22,588 nt of DNA from Bacteroidota bacterium (GCA_024643595.1 JAHEMS010000004.1:1-22588), one strand, 5' to 3'. Numbered from the stretch's first letter, positions 1 through 9,288 are shown. A program made the numbers and translations. Notes: a model not told the origin generated them from the letters alone.

Positions 1-7
1 ATAAAAT

Positions 8-35
8 AAAAAGAGACCCAGTCGGGCCTCTTTTT
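8..35 (-). terminator. Rho-independent terminator of the TonB receptor gene
   Basis: Two 12-base arms (8-19 and 24-35) flank a 4-base loop. Read on the minus strand the stem is fully paired with one G-U wobble and ends in a run of five T, followed by more A/T. Read on the plus strand the same position is an A-C mismatch, so the hairpin is built for the minus strand. It lies 22 bases after the stop codon of the receptor gene. Confidence 0.85.
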
Positions 36-57
36 ATACTATTTGATTTAAGATCGC

Positions 58-3000
58 TTAATTAAAAGTATATCGTAGGGTCAGCTGGCCTTGCCATGCA
101 TTACTCAAAGAAATACCAGGCACAAAACGATCACGTACTAAGATCACTTCGCTAGTTCCGTCAGATTTAGCAACGGTTTGGGTTGCCATTCTATAGGAAG
201 GAACACCGGCAGCGCTGGTACTGGCCAACGTTAATGGTGCGGTGGTTACGGTGGAATATCCTACACCCCACTTGTTGCTAATTAAGTTACCTACATTGAG
301 AATATCCAATCTTACCTGAATAGCGTTGCGCTTAGCTTTTGCTCCAACTTTAATGTAAATATCCTGAGCAATCGTAAAATCAAAACGGGTAAGCCAAGGA
401 TACGCCTGTCCATTTCTTTCAGCATACTGGCCTCTGCGGCTTGATAAATATTCATCGCCATCGATAAATGAATCAAAGGCAGCCTGCTGATCGGCGGGGG
501 TAAATGTTTTGCCACCGGTGGTAAAGGATACAAAGGAAAGTTCAGCGGCTGTTTTAGGTATAAAGATCAGGTCATTATTCTGACCATCACCGTTCATATC
601 ATTGCTATAGATATAGGAAATTTTGGGGCCGCTGGTGGCAGTGGTTCCAAGGGTAACGGTAGTTGCTCCACCAAATTCACCGCCATATGTTTTTTTATAA
701 TTTACAAATCCTACAATGCGATGACGAAGGTCATTATCGGCATAGGAAGTAGCCAGGTAGTTTTGTCCATTAGTGGTTGGCATGTTAGCTTGAACCGTAC
801 TTCCTACGGATTGTAAATCACGTGCATAACCATACGTATACGCCAGCATACCACCAAGTCCATTAACTGTAGGGCGTTCCAGTTTGGCAGTCAGTGTATA
901 GGAATATCCTTTGCTGGTGTTTTTCAAAACAAACGTATTGCTCACCTGGGAATTAATATAGCGAGTACCCGTGAAACGCTCGCGGGTATCAGGTCCTGTA
1001 AAGGCACTGTTTGATACATTCAGGTTTGCATCGATATAACGAAGGGCCTGAATATTTTTATTATGAATTGCCTCAACGGTACCAATTAATCCAAATGGTA
1101 ATCTTTTGTCAATCGCCAGGTTGGTCTTCAACACCATCGGATATTTTAGATCAGGATCGGAGGCATTCACCACAAATCCGGAAGGTGCGGCTGGATTAAT
1201 CAAGCCAGGAGGCAAATTAGCTGGGTCAGTACGGAAAGGAATATTGCCTGTTAATGTAACCACAGCCGTATTTACACCATTGTTACCTAATTGGTTTGAA
1301 ATCAATACCTGAGGTATGCGTGAAACAAATACCCCTATACCTCCACGAATCTGAATGGTCTTATCATCTTTAGCATCATAGTTAAAGCCAAGACGGGGTG
1401 AGAGGAGGAGTTTATTTTTTGGAAATGCTCCTGTGCTCACTTTATAGGGAGACTGGTAATCATCCTTGAAAGTAAGGCCTGCCACCGTGGTGTTATTATA
1501 TGCTTCCGTGGTTGAATTATCATAAGCGAAAATATCACCTCGGATACCAGCTGTTAATTTGAATTTATCATTCATTTGGAACTCATCCTGCAGATAGAAA
1601 CTGTAGGTTGTTGATTTTAGAGTTTGCCATGGTTTAGTCCCTGCGGGCAATAGTGACACACGCAAATTGTATCGAGCCACACTTACTGGTGAGGTAGGAT
1701 TGGAGGGGTCTGCCAGGAATGAATTCATCGCCGAGTAGAAATCTGTAAGTGAGTTATAAACATACACTCCGTTTGAACTTGGGAAGAACAAGTTATCAGA
1801 AGTAAACTTTTCAAGAGCCACCCCTGCTGTCAGGGTGTGGTTACCTGCATAATAGGTGAGGTTGTCCGTGAAATTAAAAGTTGAATATCTCAACTTATTA
1901 TCCGGCGTAAAGGGGTCAAAGCCAACCGTAGTATAGGTAGACTTGGTAGAGGGATCTTGAATTTCTACAGTAGGGAATAAATCTGTTCTATATTTTCTAT
2001 CCTCATTCTGTTTATTATAAGTAAGAATGGCTTTATTAGAGAATTTACTTGCGAAATTGGAGTTCAATTCAAGCGCCACCGATTTTGTATTGTCCATAAT
2101 TTTATACCCGCTGTTCTCCATAGAAATGGCCGTACTGGAGTTATTACGGTTTCCAAATCCAGCCGTGTTACTACTGTTACTATTGCTAATCAATGATCCA
2201 GATTCAGAATCATGTTGAGAATAACGTACGGATAACTTGTGATTATTATTTATGTTGTAATCCAGCCGGATGAGCGCTTTTTTACTGATGATGTCGTTAT
2301 TGTAACCATCTATTGCACCGCCATCCCAGGCAAAGTTTTTACTCATATAATCTTTGAGTTGGAGAAGATCCGATTCCTTCACACGGGAAATATTCGATCC
2401 ACCAGTACCTCGATCTACCGACCAGGTTAGTGCGGGTGTTGAACTTTCAAACTGCTCTGCATTGACAAATACGAATAGCTTATTCTTAATAATCGGTGCC
2501 CCCACGCGGAATCCCATTGTCTTTTCATCAATGTTAACACCTTTCAATTCTGCACCATCAACCTTTTTACCTGTTAAGGAATTTCCACGGGTTATAAAAT
2601 AAACTGAACCTGTTACCTCGTTTGTCCCAGAACGGGTTACTGCATTAATGCTGGCTCCGGCAAAGCCAGATTGGCGCACATCAAATGGGGCAACATTAAG
2701 TTGAATCTCGTCGAAAGCATCCAATGAAACTGGCGTGGTGCCAGTACGACCACCTGCCTGAGCTGAGGAACCCAGACCAAAACCATTATTAAACACGGAT
2801 CCATCAATCGTAAAATTGTTGAAACGGCTATCCTGTCCGGCAAAGGAACGACCGTTGCCATACGCATTGTATTTCACAATATCATCTACCGTTCTTCCAA
2901 TGGTGGGAAGACTGTTCAGGGTACTTTTGGTAAACGAAGCAGCGGCACCTGTACGGTCCGTACTGAAAATATCATTCTGTATACCTGATATAACAATCTC

Positions 3001-3345
3001 ATTCAATTGTGTGCTCTCATCTTCCAACTTGGCATTGATGTTTGCACTAACACCAAGACTAAGATAAACATCCTGAGTTTCTTGCTCTTTGTAACCAACA
3101 AAACTGACTTTAACGGTATAAGGACCGCCAATACGCATACCAGGAATGACATAGCGTCCATCAACTCTCGTTGCCGCACCGTATGTTGTTCCTGAGGGAG
3201 TATGGATAGCCACGACAGTAGCACCAATCAACGCTTCGCCTTTGGAATCCGTTACGATTCCCGAAAGGGAGGACGTAGTGACCTGTGCCTTTAGCCCTAA
3301 AGAAGCTATAAGTGCCAGGCTCAATGTGAGTAAAATTTTCCTCAT
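58..3345 (-). CDS. Oar-like TonB-dependent outer-membrane receptor
   Basis: The predicted 1095-residue protein starts at the ATG that opens a clean signal peptide (MRKILLTLSLALIASLGLKA, then Q). A 34-residue upstream extension in frame has no signal character and overlaps the candidate promoter, so it was rejected. Residues about 22-115 form a carboxypeptidase-regulatory-like beta-sandwich (SGIVTDSKGEALIGATVVA). A plug domain follows, with the variable loop and FDEIQLNVAPFDVRQSGFAG stretch typical of Oar-like receptors. The remainder is a long beta-barrel rich in aromatic and Asn/Thr residues, ending in LRYTFN. The family sits in the outer membrane and takes up or exports substrates using TonB energy; the substrate here is unknown. 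No SusD partner is adjacent, so this is not a classic SusCD pair. It is divergent from an exported M14 peptidase-like gene, which may hint at peptide or protein substrates (inference). Confidence 0.9.
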   Translation of the reverse strand: MRKILLTLSLALIASLGLKAQVTTSSLSGIVTDSKGEALIGATVVAIHTPSGTTYGAATRVDGRYVIPGMRIGGPYTVKVSFVGYKEQETQDVYLSLGVSANINAKLEDESTQLNEIVISGIQNDIFSTDRTGAAASFTKSTLNSLPTIGRTVDDIVKYNAYGNGRSFAGQDSRFNNFTIDGSVFNNGFGLGSSAQAGGRTGTTPVSLDAFDEIQLNVAPFDVRQSGFAGASINAVTRSGTNEVTGSVYFITRGNSLTGKKVDGAELKGVNIDEKTMGFRVGAPIIKNKLFVFVNAEQFESSTPALTWSVDRGTGGSNISRVKESDLLQLKDYMSKNFAWDGGAIDGYNNDIISKKALIRLDYNINNNHKLSVRYSQHDSESGSLISNSNSSNTAGFGNRNNSSTAISMENSGYKIMDNTKSVALELNSNFASKFSNKAILTYNKQNEDRKYRTDLFPTVEIQDPSTKSTYTTVGFDPFTPDNKLRYSTFNFTDNLTYYAGNHTLTAGVALEKFTSDNLFFPSSNGVYVYNSLTDFYSAMNSFLADPSNPTSPVSVARYNLRVSLLPAGTKPWQTLKSTTYSFYLQDEFQMNDKFKLTAGIRGDIFAYDNSTTEAYNNTTVAGLTFKDDYQSPYKVSTGAFPKNKLLLSPRLGFNYDAKDDKTIQIRGGIGVFVSRIPQVLISNQLGNNGVNTAVVTLTGNIPFRTDPANLPPGLINPAAPSGFVVNASDPDLKYPMVLKTNLAIDKRLPFGLIGTVEAIHNKNIQALRYIDANLNVSNSAFTGPDTRERFTGTRYINSQVSNTFVLKNTSKGYSYTLTAKLERPTVNGLGGMLAYTYGYARDLQSVGSTVQANMPTTNGQNYLATSYADNDLRHRIVGFVNYKKTYGGEFGGATTVTLGTTATSGPKISYIYSNDMNGDGQNNDLIFIPKTAAELSFVSFTTGGKTFTPADQQAAFDSFIDGDEYLSSRRGQYAERNGQAYPWLTRFDFTIAQDIYIKVGAKAKRNAIQVRLDILNVGNLISNKWGVGYSTVTTAPLTLASTSAAGVPSYRMATQTVAKSDGTSEVILVRDRFVPGISLSNAWQGQLTLRYTFN

Positions 3346-3378
3346 ATAATTTTGGTTTAGGGTGTGTAATTTCCGTGG

Positions 3379-3408
3379 CAAAAATATCCTTTTGAAGTTT
3401 AGTTCAAT
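3379..3408 (-). promoter_or_regulatory. Candidate Bacteroidota-type promoter for the TonB receptor
   Basis: On the minus strand a TATTTTTG box (3379-3386) matches the Bacteroidota -7 consensus TAnnTTTG exactly. An ATTG (3405-3408), near the -33 TTTG, lies 18 bases further upstream. The predicted transcript would begin roughly 25-30 bases before the chosen ATG at 3345, which also supports that start. The assignment rests on consensus matching alone. Confidence 0.5.
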
Positions 3409-3545
3409 GCTTGTCTGTTTTAAATCTTTCAAACATTTTATTAACAATTAAATAATGGCGCATACCATTAGAAGCCATAACGTTTGCACATTGTCAAAAA
3501 AGAGATTACTTGCCTTGTCCTAATTATAGATTACAGAATATTATT

Positions 3546-6119
3546 ATGAAAAACACCTTTTTAGTAGCGATTTCCTTATTTACTTTCTCCATAGTCAGCA
3601 ATGCCCAAACTAACCTGTCTTATTATCTGCCCCCTGATACGCAATATGACCCATCCATACCAACACCCCAGCAGGTGATTGGTCACGAAGTTGGGGAGTG
3701 GCACATCACACATGACCGGCTGGTCAATTATATGAAAGCCCTCGACCTGGCTTCCGATCGTATTACTTTAGAACAAACCGGCCTCACCTACGAAGCCAGG
3801 CCACTCTTACTATTAACTATAACATCTCCCAAAAACCATCAAAACATTGAAGCGTTGCGAACGCAGCACCTTCAATTAAGTGACGCAGCCCAATCAGGAT
3901 CATTAGATTTAAAAAATATGCCAGCTGTTTTCTACCTCGGTTGCAGCATACATGGCAATGAAGCAAGTGGTGCCAATGCTGGCCTATTAATGGCTTATTA
4001 CCTGGCTGCCGCTAAAGGACCAGAAATAGAAAGGTATCTTGAAAACACCATCATTTTGTTCGACCCAAGTTTTAATCCCGATGGATTACAACGCTTTTCC
4101 AGTTGGGTAAACTCCCGAAAAAGCATGATGATTTCTGCTGATCCAAATGACAATGAGCATCATGAAGCATGGCCCGGTGGACGGTATAATCATTATTGGT
4201 TTGATCTCAACCGCGATTGGCTGGTGGCACAACATCCGGAATCGAGGGCGCGGGTAAAAAAATTCCAAGAATGGAGACCCAATGTATTAACCGACCACCA
4301 CGAACAAGGTACCAACGCCACGTTCTTTTTCATGCCCGGTGTGCCATCCCGTGTGCACCCTCTTACACCCGACAAAAACCAGGAGCTTACCCGGAAAATG
4401 GGAGAGTATCATGCTAAAGCATTAAATCAGATAGGCTCATTATATTTTACGCAAGAAGGATACGATGATTTTTATTATGGCAAGGGCTCAACCTTTCCGG
4501 ATGTGCAGGGTTCCATCGGAATATTGTTTGAACAGGCCAGTTCAAGAGGTCATGCGCAGGAAAGTGTAAATGGGGTGCTGAAATTCCCCTTTACCATACG
4601 AAATCAGTTTGTGACGATGATCAGCTCACTAAAAGCAATTAATGAAATGCGGGAAGAATTGCTCACTTATCAGCGTGACTTTTACAAAACGGCTTATGCC
4701 GAGGCGGGCAAAGATCCGGTCAAGGCGTATATCATAGGATCAAAAGACAAGGCCCGAGTGAATATGTTTGCCGAAATGGCGTTGCGTCAAAATATTGACC
4801 TCTACAAATTATCATCCACTCAAACGATCAACGGAAAAACCTTTGATATATCCTCGAGTTACCTTCTGCCCACAAACCAGGTCCAGTACAAACTATTACA
4901 AAGTCTTTTTTTTAAACAAACGAAATTCAAAGACAGCATCTTCTATGATATTTCCAGTTGGACGATGCCGCTTGCGTTTGGGTTAGATTATGAAGAGATA
5001 AAAACAGCGCCTGCCCTTGGTGAAAAAATTAAAGAAAGCAAATTACCGCCTGGTCAGGTGAATGGTCAGGGAAGTTATGCCTACGTAATTGAACCCCATG
5101 GATATTATGTTCCTCGGGCGATGTATCGCTTGCTGGACAAAGGCATTCGTATCAAAGTATCGAATGAGGTTTTTTATGGTGAGGGGAAGAAGTTTGAACT
5201 GGGTACCATCTTAATACCTATCGAAAATCAAGACAAAACGCCAGATCAGATTAAAGCTGTGGTAAAAGAAATCACAGAGAAAGATGGAATAGACGTATAC
5301 GCACTAAGCACCGGATTAGATAACCGGGGGGTCAGTTTGGGAAGCAGTTCGTTTTACCCATTACGTAAACCTGAAATTGCCATTTTGGTTGAAGAAGGAG
5401 TTTCTCCAACGGATGCCGGTGAACTATGGCATTTGTTGGATACCCGATTTCAAATTCCAGTAACATTGATTCCAGTCAGTGTATTTAACTCCACCTCAAT
5501 TCAAAAGTATAATACCATTTTAATGCCGGAAGGGTCTTACTCTGCCATCACCGAATCGGCAAAGGAAAAATTAAAAGCCTGGGTGCAGGCGGGAGGTATC
5601 CTGATTGGATTTGAGAGAGCGCTTAGCTTTTTTAACGCATCAGGTCTTGGGCGATTTGAGCAAAAAAAAGAAGACCCTGCGTCTTCAAGTCAGTCAGGAA
5701 AGCAAGATCCAGCTAAACCAAAACCTTATGGAGATATTGAAGAAAACAGGCGAGCAAAGGAAACTAGCGGAGCCATCTTCGAGGCAGACGCTGACCTGAC
5801 ACACCCATTTTTTTATGGATACAACTCTTCTAAAATAGCCCTGTTTAAAGGCAACAATTTATTCATCCAAAAAGCCAATGGCGCATATTCTAATCCTTTA
5901 GTTTATAATGAAAACCCCAGGTTGAGCGGTTATATCACTCAACCAAATTATGATAAACTTAAAAATTCATCGGCATTGGGTATTTCAATTATTGGCACTG
6001 GGCATGTCATAGGCTTCACTGAAAACATGGCGTTCCGCGCGTTTTGGTTTGGCACCAACAAAATACTAATGAATGCTATTTTCTTTGGACCCACCATTAG
6101 TGCAGACGCTGGGAGGTAA
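3546..6119 (+). CDS. Exported M14-family zinc carboxypeptidase-like protein
   Basis: The 857-residue product starts at the ATG preceding a signal peptide (MKNTFLVAISLFTFSIVSNA). An upstream ATG would add 12 residues with no signal character. The M14 fold occupies roughly residues 45-380. The zinc-binding HxxE is seen in SIHGNEASG (H136, E139), the later histidine in TDHHEQGTN (H251 or H252), and the likely catalytic glutamate in ILFEQASSRG (E329). NPDG and FDLNRDW are other conserved-looking stretches. The C-terminal part (about 590-857) resembles a glutamine-amidotransferase-like Rossmann domain (ILMPEGS, LKAWVQAGGILIGFE), as in large Bacteroidota M14 proteins. A Ser/Lys/Pro/Gln-rich linker near residues 710-735 breaks it. 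The expected role is cleavage of peptides or modified peptides in the periplasm or outside the cell. The true substrate is not visible from sequence. It is divergent from the TonB receptor gene. Confidence 0.87.
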   Translation: MKNTFLVAISLFTFSIVSNAQTNLSYYLPPDTQYDPSIPTPQQVIGHEVGEWHITHDRLVNYMKALDLASDRITLEQTGLTYEARPLLLLTITSPKNHQNIEALRTQHLQLSDAAQSGSLDLKNMPAVFYLGCSIHGNEASGANAGLLMAYYLAAAKGPEIERYLENTIILFDPSFNPDGLQRFSSWVNSRKSMMISADPNDNEHHEAWPGGRYNHYWFDLNRDWLVAQHPESRARVKKFQEWRPNVLTDHHEQGTNATFFFMPGVPSRVHPLTPDKNQELTRKMGEYHAKALNQIGSLYFTQEGYDDFYYGKGSTFPDVQGSIGILFEQASSRGHAQESVNGVLKFPFTIRNQFVTMISSLKAINEMREELLTYQRDFYKTAYAEAGKDPVKAYIIGSKDKARVNMFAEMALRQNIDLYKLSSTQTINGKTFDISSSYLLPTNQVQYKLLQSLFFKQTKFKDSIFYDISSWTMPLAFGLDYEEIKTAPALGEKIKESKLPPGQVNGQGSYAYVIEPHGYYVPRAMYRLLDKGIRIKVSNEVFYGEGKKFELGTILIPIENQDKTPDQIKAVVKEITEKDGIDVYALSTGLDNRGVSLGSSSFYPLRKPEIAILVEEGVSPTDAGELWHLLDTRFQIPVTLIPVSVFNSTSIQKYNTILMPEGSYSAITESAKEKLKAWVQAGGILIGFERALSFFNASGLGRFEQKKEDPASSSQSGKQDPAKPKPYGDIEENRRAKETSGAIFEADADLTHPFFYGYNSSKIALFKGNNLFIQKANGAYSNPLVYNENPRLSGYITQPNYDKLKNSSALGISIIGTGHVIGFTENMAFRAFWFGTNKILMNAIFFGPTISADAGR

Positions 6120-6262
6120 AAACTAAAATTTGAATTAAATGATAGGTCTTCTGGCTTAAGAAATTCAGTGCCACGGGTATGACAATAATTAGGTAAGAGT
6201 ATGACCTTGGTTAGTTTTTTAATAATTCATATGTGGTTAATTTATCTTGTCCTTTTTTAACC

Positions 6263-8092
6263 ATGAAGCGTATTGGCATTTTGCTATTACTTTTTTCGTT
6301 TCAGGGGTCTGTTTTTTCACAAGACCAGCAGGATACTATCAGCCCATCAAAAAAGAACGCTTTATTGAATTCGCGTGCCTCTCAAAAATTGATGGAGACC
6401 ATCCAGCACAAACCTCTATCTGATTCCGCCATAAACATCAAAAGTGAAGCCCCCTTTCTGCCTTATGAAGGAAAAATTATTAGAAAAATAATTATCAACA
6501 GAATTGGGTTTGAACGAAATGTGATTGATACCACACGTTGGATAAGAAGCACAGCCGCTAAAATTGGCAACCGGCTTCATAATGATACAAAGACCTGGGT
6601 TATCCGCAATAACTTATTTCTACGTGAAGGCAAACCCCTCAACCCTTATCGTGTCGCTGATAACGAACGTTACTTGCGCAATCTTGAGTTTATCCTCGAT
6701 TCGAGAATTTTCGTTTTGCCCGATTCCGAAGAAAGTGATAGCGTAGACTTGTTGGTCATGACCAGGGATGTGTTCAGCTTTGGAGTTGCCGTTGCTCCCT
6801 ATAGCACCCATGAATATCGCTTTCGCCTACAAGAAGCAAACCTTGGTGGAATGGGTCAGAAACTGCGAATGACAGGCGTCTACGATTACGATCGTTCTCC
6901 AAAAACCGGGTATGAATTTCTCTATCAGAAATGGAATTTATTCGGAAGCTTTATCAATGCCTCTATCGCTTACACTGAGATAAACTCAGGTCGCAGTATT
7001 GGCAATGAAAATGAATATGGATATTTATTTCGATTAGACCGGCCTCTGTATCACCCGCACGCACGGTGGACAGGTGCATTGGAGTTGAGTCGCAACTGGT
7101 CAAAGAATAATTTTAATACTGAAGAAAAATCATTTTACGATTATGAATATACTATTAAAGATCTGTGGGCCGGTTATTCCTTTGGCCTGAAAAAATTATT
7201 GCCCGGACCCGCTCATGGTGAAAACCGAAACCGAACCTTTATCGCTCTCCGTACCTTCGATCAGGAATTCACCCGATTACCCGATAAAACATTTTTACCT
7301 AACGATAGCATGATATATGTCAACAGGTCCGATGTGTTGGGACAGTTATCCTTCTTCAAACAAAATTTTTATAAAACGCGCTACGTCCTTGGTTTCGGCA
7401 GAACGGAAGATATACCTTACGGTTACCGCATGTCTTTCACAGGAGGCTGGGAGAAAGAGCGTGGCATACAAAGGGCCTATACCGGTGCCGAAGTAATGGT
7501 GAGTACGGTCAATAAAAGCGGAACCTTTTATACCTATACGCTGAAGTTGGGAAATTATATAAGAGAAGACCTGATTGAAGATGCCCTGGCGCAGATCAGC
7601 GTTAGTCGTTATAGTAGAATTTATCAGTTCGATAAAAGTAAAGTAAGGCACTTCGCGGAAGTCAGCTTCGCCTCTCAACTTAATCAAACCTTAAAGCGAG
7701 GTCTGGATATCAATGATGTGAACGGACTACTTGGCTTTAAACCGGATAGTTTACTAGGATCGAAAAGATTACGGCTTAGGACTGAAACCGTCATTTTTAC
7801 TCCATGGAAGGTGCTGGGCTTTCACCTTGCTCCCGTAACAAACATTGATCTTGCTTTCCTTGGTCAGGAATATCAGAGGTTAATGAAAAAAGACAATTTC
7901 TATTCAGGTTTTGCCGCGGCACTCAGGGCACGCAACGAAAACCTGATTTTCAACACCTTAGAGGCAAGGGTATATTACTATCCAAAAACAACGGAAGGAA
8001 TTGACAACTTACGGGCTGAGTTTAAAATAAATCTGCGAATCAAATATCCTACTCAATTAGTAACCGCTCCGGCAACGGTATACAATCCATGA
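6263..8092 (+). CDS. Short BamA/TamA-like outer-membrane protein (POTRA plus barrel)
   Basis: The 609-residue product starts at the ATG before a signal peptide (MKRIGILLLLFSFQGSVFSQ); an upstream GTG-type extension of 10 residues was rejected. Residues about 65-175 look like POTRA sequence: NLFLREGKPLNPYRVADNER, RYLRNLEFILDSRIFV, then VDLLVMTRDVFSFG, the motif pattern common just before the barrel in Omp85-type proteins. The rest alternates short hydrophobic strands with Gly/Asn/Tyr turns, as in a 16-stranded barrel, ending in FKINLRIKYP. Known family members insert outer-membrane proteins or translocate substrates. This one is shorter than BamA, with one or at most two POTRA repeats, so a specialised role is likelier than essential assembly. 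It stands alone between the M14 gene (143 bases upstream) and a convergent haem-binding gene. Confidence 0.72.
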   Translation: MKRIGILLLLFSFQGSVFSQDQQDTISPSKKNALLNSRASQKLMETIQHKPLSDSAINIKSEAPFLPYEGKIIRKIIINRIGFERNVIDTTRWIRSTAAKIGNRLHNDTKTWVIRNNLFLREGKPLNPYRVADNERYLRNLEFILDSRIFVLPDSEESDSVDLLVMTRDVFSFGVAVAPYSTHEYRFRLQEANLGGMGQKLRMTGVYDYDRSPKTGYEFLYQKWNLFGSFINASIAYTEINSGRSIGNENEYGYLFRLDRPLYHPHARWTGALELSRNWSKNNFNTEEKSFYDYEYTIKDLWAGYSFGLKKLLPGPAHGENRNRTFIALRTFDQEFTRLPDKTFLPNDSMIYVNRSDVLGQLSFFKQNFYKTRYVLGFGRTEDIPYGYRMSFTGGWEKERGIQRAYTGAEVMVSTVNKSGTFYTYTLKLGNYIREDLIEDALAQISVSRYSRIYQFDKSKVRHFAEVSFASQLNQTLKRGLDINDVNGLLGFKPDSLLGSKRLRLRTETVIFTPWKVLGFHLAPVTNIDLAFLGQEYQRLMKKDNFYSGFAAALRARNENLIFNTLEARVYYYPKTTEGIDNLRAEFKINLRIKYPTQLVTAPATVYNP

Positions 8093-8136
8093 GCCTTAAA
8101 CTATGGAACGGATCGCCATCAATCAGAAAACAATAA

Positions 8137-8574
8137 CTATTTTAAAGCACCCGCCCAGGATGCAATCGCAGACGATTGTTCAGGCGTAAGTTGTGCATCC
8201 CTGTGAATCAATGTATAACTAGGCAAAGGCATTTCACCTTCCTTTACCATCTCCTCAATTTCATCAAATTTATGCTTAGCTTTCTTTTCCGCATAGGTAC
8301 CAAACTCTGAAAAATTAAGCTCCCGCTTCCCTTCATTCACATGATTTTGTAACCACCAGCCTACAGGCTGAAGGTTGGCATACCAGGGATATTTCGTGTT
8401 GTTGCTATGACAATCGTAGCATGATTTCTTTAATATTGTGTGAATATCGGCAGGTACCTGATAATACTTTGATATCTCATTAGGACTTTCTTCCGTTGAG
8501 CTATTGCGTGTTGGTCGAATGAACTGAATCAGTATTAAAACTCCCAGTAATCCTAAAGTAATTTTCCTTTTCAT
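8137..8574 (-). CDS. Small membrane-anchored haem-binding domain protein
   Basis: The 145-residue protein begins with a hydrophobic N-terminal anchor or uncleaved signal (ITLGLLGVLILIQFI). It then carries a c-type haem attachment motif SCYDCHSN (C52, C55, H56). The surrounding residues TKYPWYANLQPVGWWLQNHV, a Glu/Lys-rich helix and a late EMPLPSYTLIH with Met fit the haem-binding domain family seen in Bacteroidota (Pfam Haem_bd type). It is expected to sit on the periplasmic face of a membrane as an electron carrier or redox sensor. Which partner it serves is unknown. It is transcribed towards the BamA-like gene, with 44 bases between the two stop codons. Confidence 0.85.
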   Translation of the reverse strand: MKRKITLGLLGVLILIQFIRPTRNSSTEESPNEISKYYQVPADIHTILKKSCYDCHSNNTKYPWYANLQPVGWWLQNHVNEGKRELNFSEFGTYAEKKAKHKFDEIEEMVKEGEMPLPSYTLIHRDAQLTPEQSSAIASWAGALK

Positions 8575-8597
8575 GTTAAGTGAATTGATTAGAATAA

Positions 8598-8605
8598 CAA
8601 AACTA
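8598..8605 (-). promoter_or_regulatory. Candidate -7 box for the haem-binding gene
   Basis: TAGTTTTG on the minus strand matches TAnnTTTG and lies 23 bases before the ATG. I do not see a convincing TTTG at the matching -33 distance, so this is weaker than the receptor-gene promoter. Confidence 0.33.
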
Positions 8606-8757
8606 CTCCATTTGCCAAGATGATATATGAATCGAAGTAATTTAATGATCGCTTAAAAATTAAAGAGAAGTCAGTTAATTTTTTTTGCTCATAATTTGAT
8701 CTGTTACTTGGCCAATGCATTAAATCCAATAAAATACGTCGGATCAATATTTATTTA

Positions 8758-8765
8758 TACTTTTG
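8758..8765 (+). promoter_or_regulatory. Candidate -7 box for the 167-residue hypothetical gene
   Basis: TACTTTTG matches TAnnTTTG and lies 19 bases before the GTG start codon, giving a predicted leader of about 12 bases. No clear -33 TTTG is visible. The rest of the 210-base divergent gap (8575-8784) is AT-rich with no other recognisable element. Confidence 0.38.
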
Positions 8766-8784
8766 TAAAACCCTCTGACTCAGC

Positions 8785-9288
8785 GTGATTCGAAAATTTT
8801 TTCCGCTAGACAAAAACTACCTCCTTGAAGATGCCCAGCTATCGCTGCAGGATGACCTGCTTAAGGTATTGCTCGAAAAAGTAAAAGGACATTACCAGGC
8901 AATTCACAATCCGCTTGGATTAGACGACAACTTTAGCCGGCAGATAAAAAATTTTGAAATACGAAACTTTAAGCCACTTCATAGTTTTTATCAAAATCTG
9001 GCGGCCGTTTATCGTTATAAGTATGGCGATAATCAGTTGGCTTTTGCTTGGGACGGGCGCGATCATCAGGAGATCTATCAATCCGATTGGACAACTACCT
9101 TCGAAGCGTGGACGAATGATTTCTGCAAATACGAGTTATTCTTACAAGCTGTTTTAGACCTGACCGTTTTCCTTCCTGATAACCGTCATGCCCAGCTTGC
9201 TGAAAACCGCATGAATCACTTTATTCTAAAACACTTTGAAGTTAGATTTCATAAAAATCGTGGCATTGTGCAGATGAAAGTTGCCTAA
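8785..9288 (+). CDS. Unrecognised 167-residue protein with GTG start
   Basis: I do not recognise this family. The frame opens with GTG, and the next in-frame ATG is near the C-terminus, so GTG is the only sensible start unless another non-ATG codon is used. The protein has no signal peptide or membrane segment and is probably cytoplasmic. It looks mainly helical, rich in aromatic residues (FKPLHSFYQNLAAVYRYKYG, SDWTTTFEAWTNDFCKYELF), with many Lys/Asp/His residues and one cysteine. The C-terminal part contains AENRMNHFILKHFEVRFHKN. Composition is like that of normal genes, and a candidate -7 box precedes it. It lies 101 bases before the GOGAT-domain gene on the same strand, but no functional link is evident. 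Confidence 0.68.
   Translation: MIRKFFPLDKNYLLEDAQLSLQDDLLKVLLEKVKGHYQAIHNPLGLDDNFSRQIKNFEIRNFKPLHSFYQNLAAVYRYKYGDNQLAFAWDGRDHQEIYQSDWTTTFEAWTNDFCKYELFLQAVLDLTVFLPDNRHAQLAENRMNHFILKHFEVRFHKNRGIVQMKVA

Noticed and set aside
3346..3447. N-terminal extension of the TonB receptor by 34 residues
   Set aside because: The extension has no signal-peptide character and overlaps the candidate promoter; the internal ATG opens a perfect signal peptide.
3470..3490. TAACGTTTG as a promoter box for the M14 gene
   Set aside because: The spacing inside the box is one base too long for TAnnTTTG, and no suitable -33 element is seen. I could not support a promoter for this gene.
7346..7687. 113-residue minus-strand open frame
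   Set aside because: It is antisense to the beta-barrel of the BamA-like gene, whose frame has strong strand periodicity, and it has no recognisable domain.
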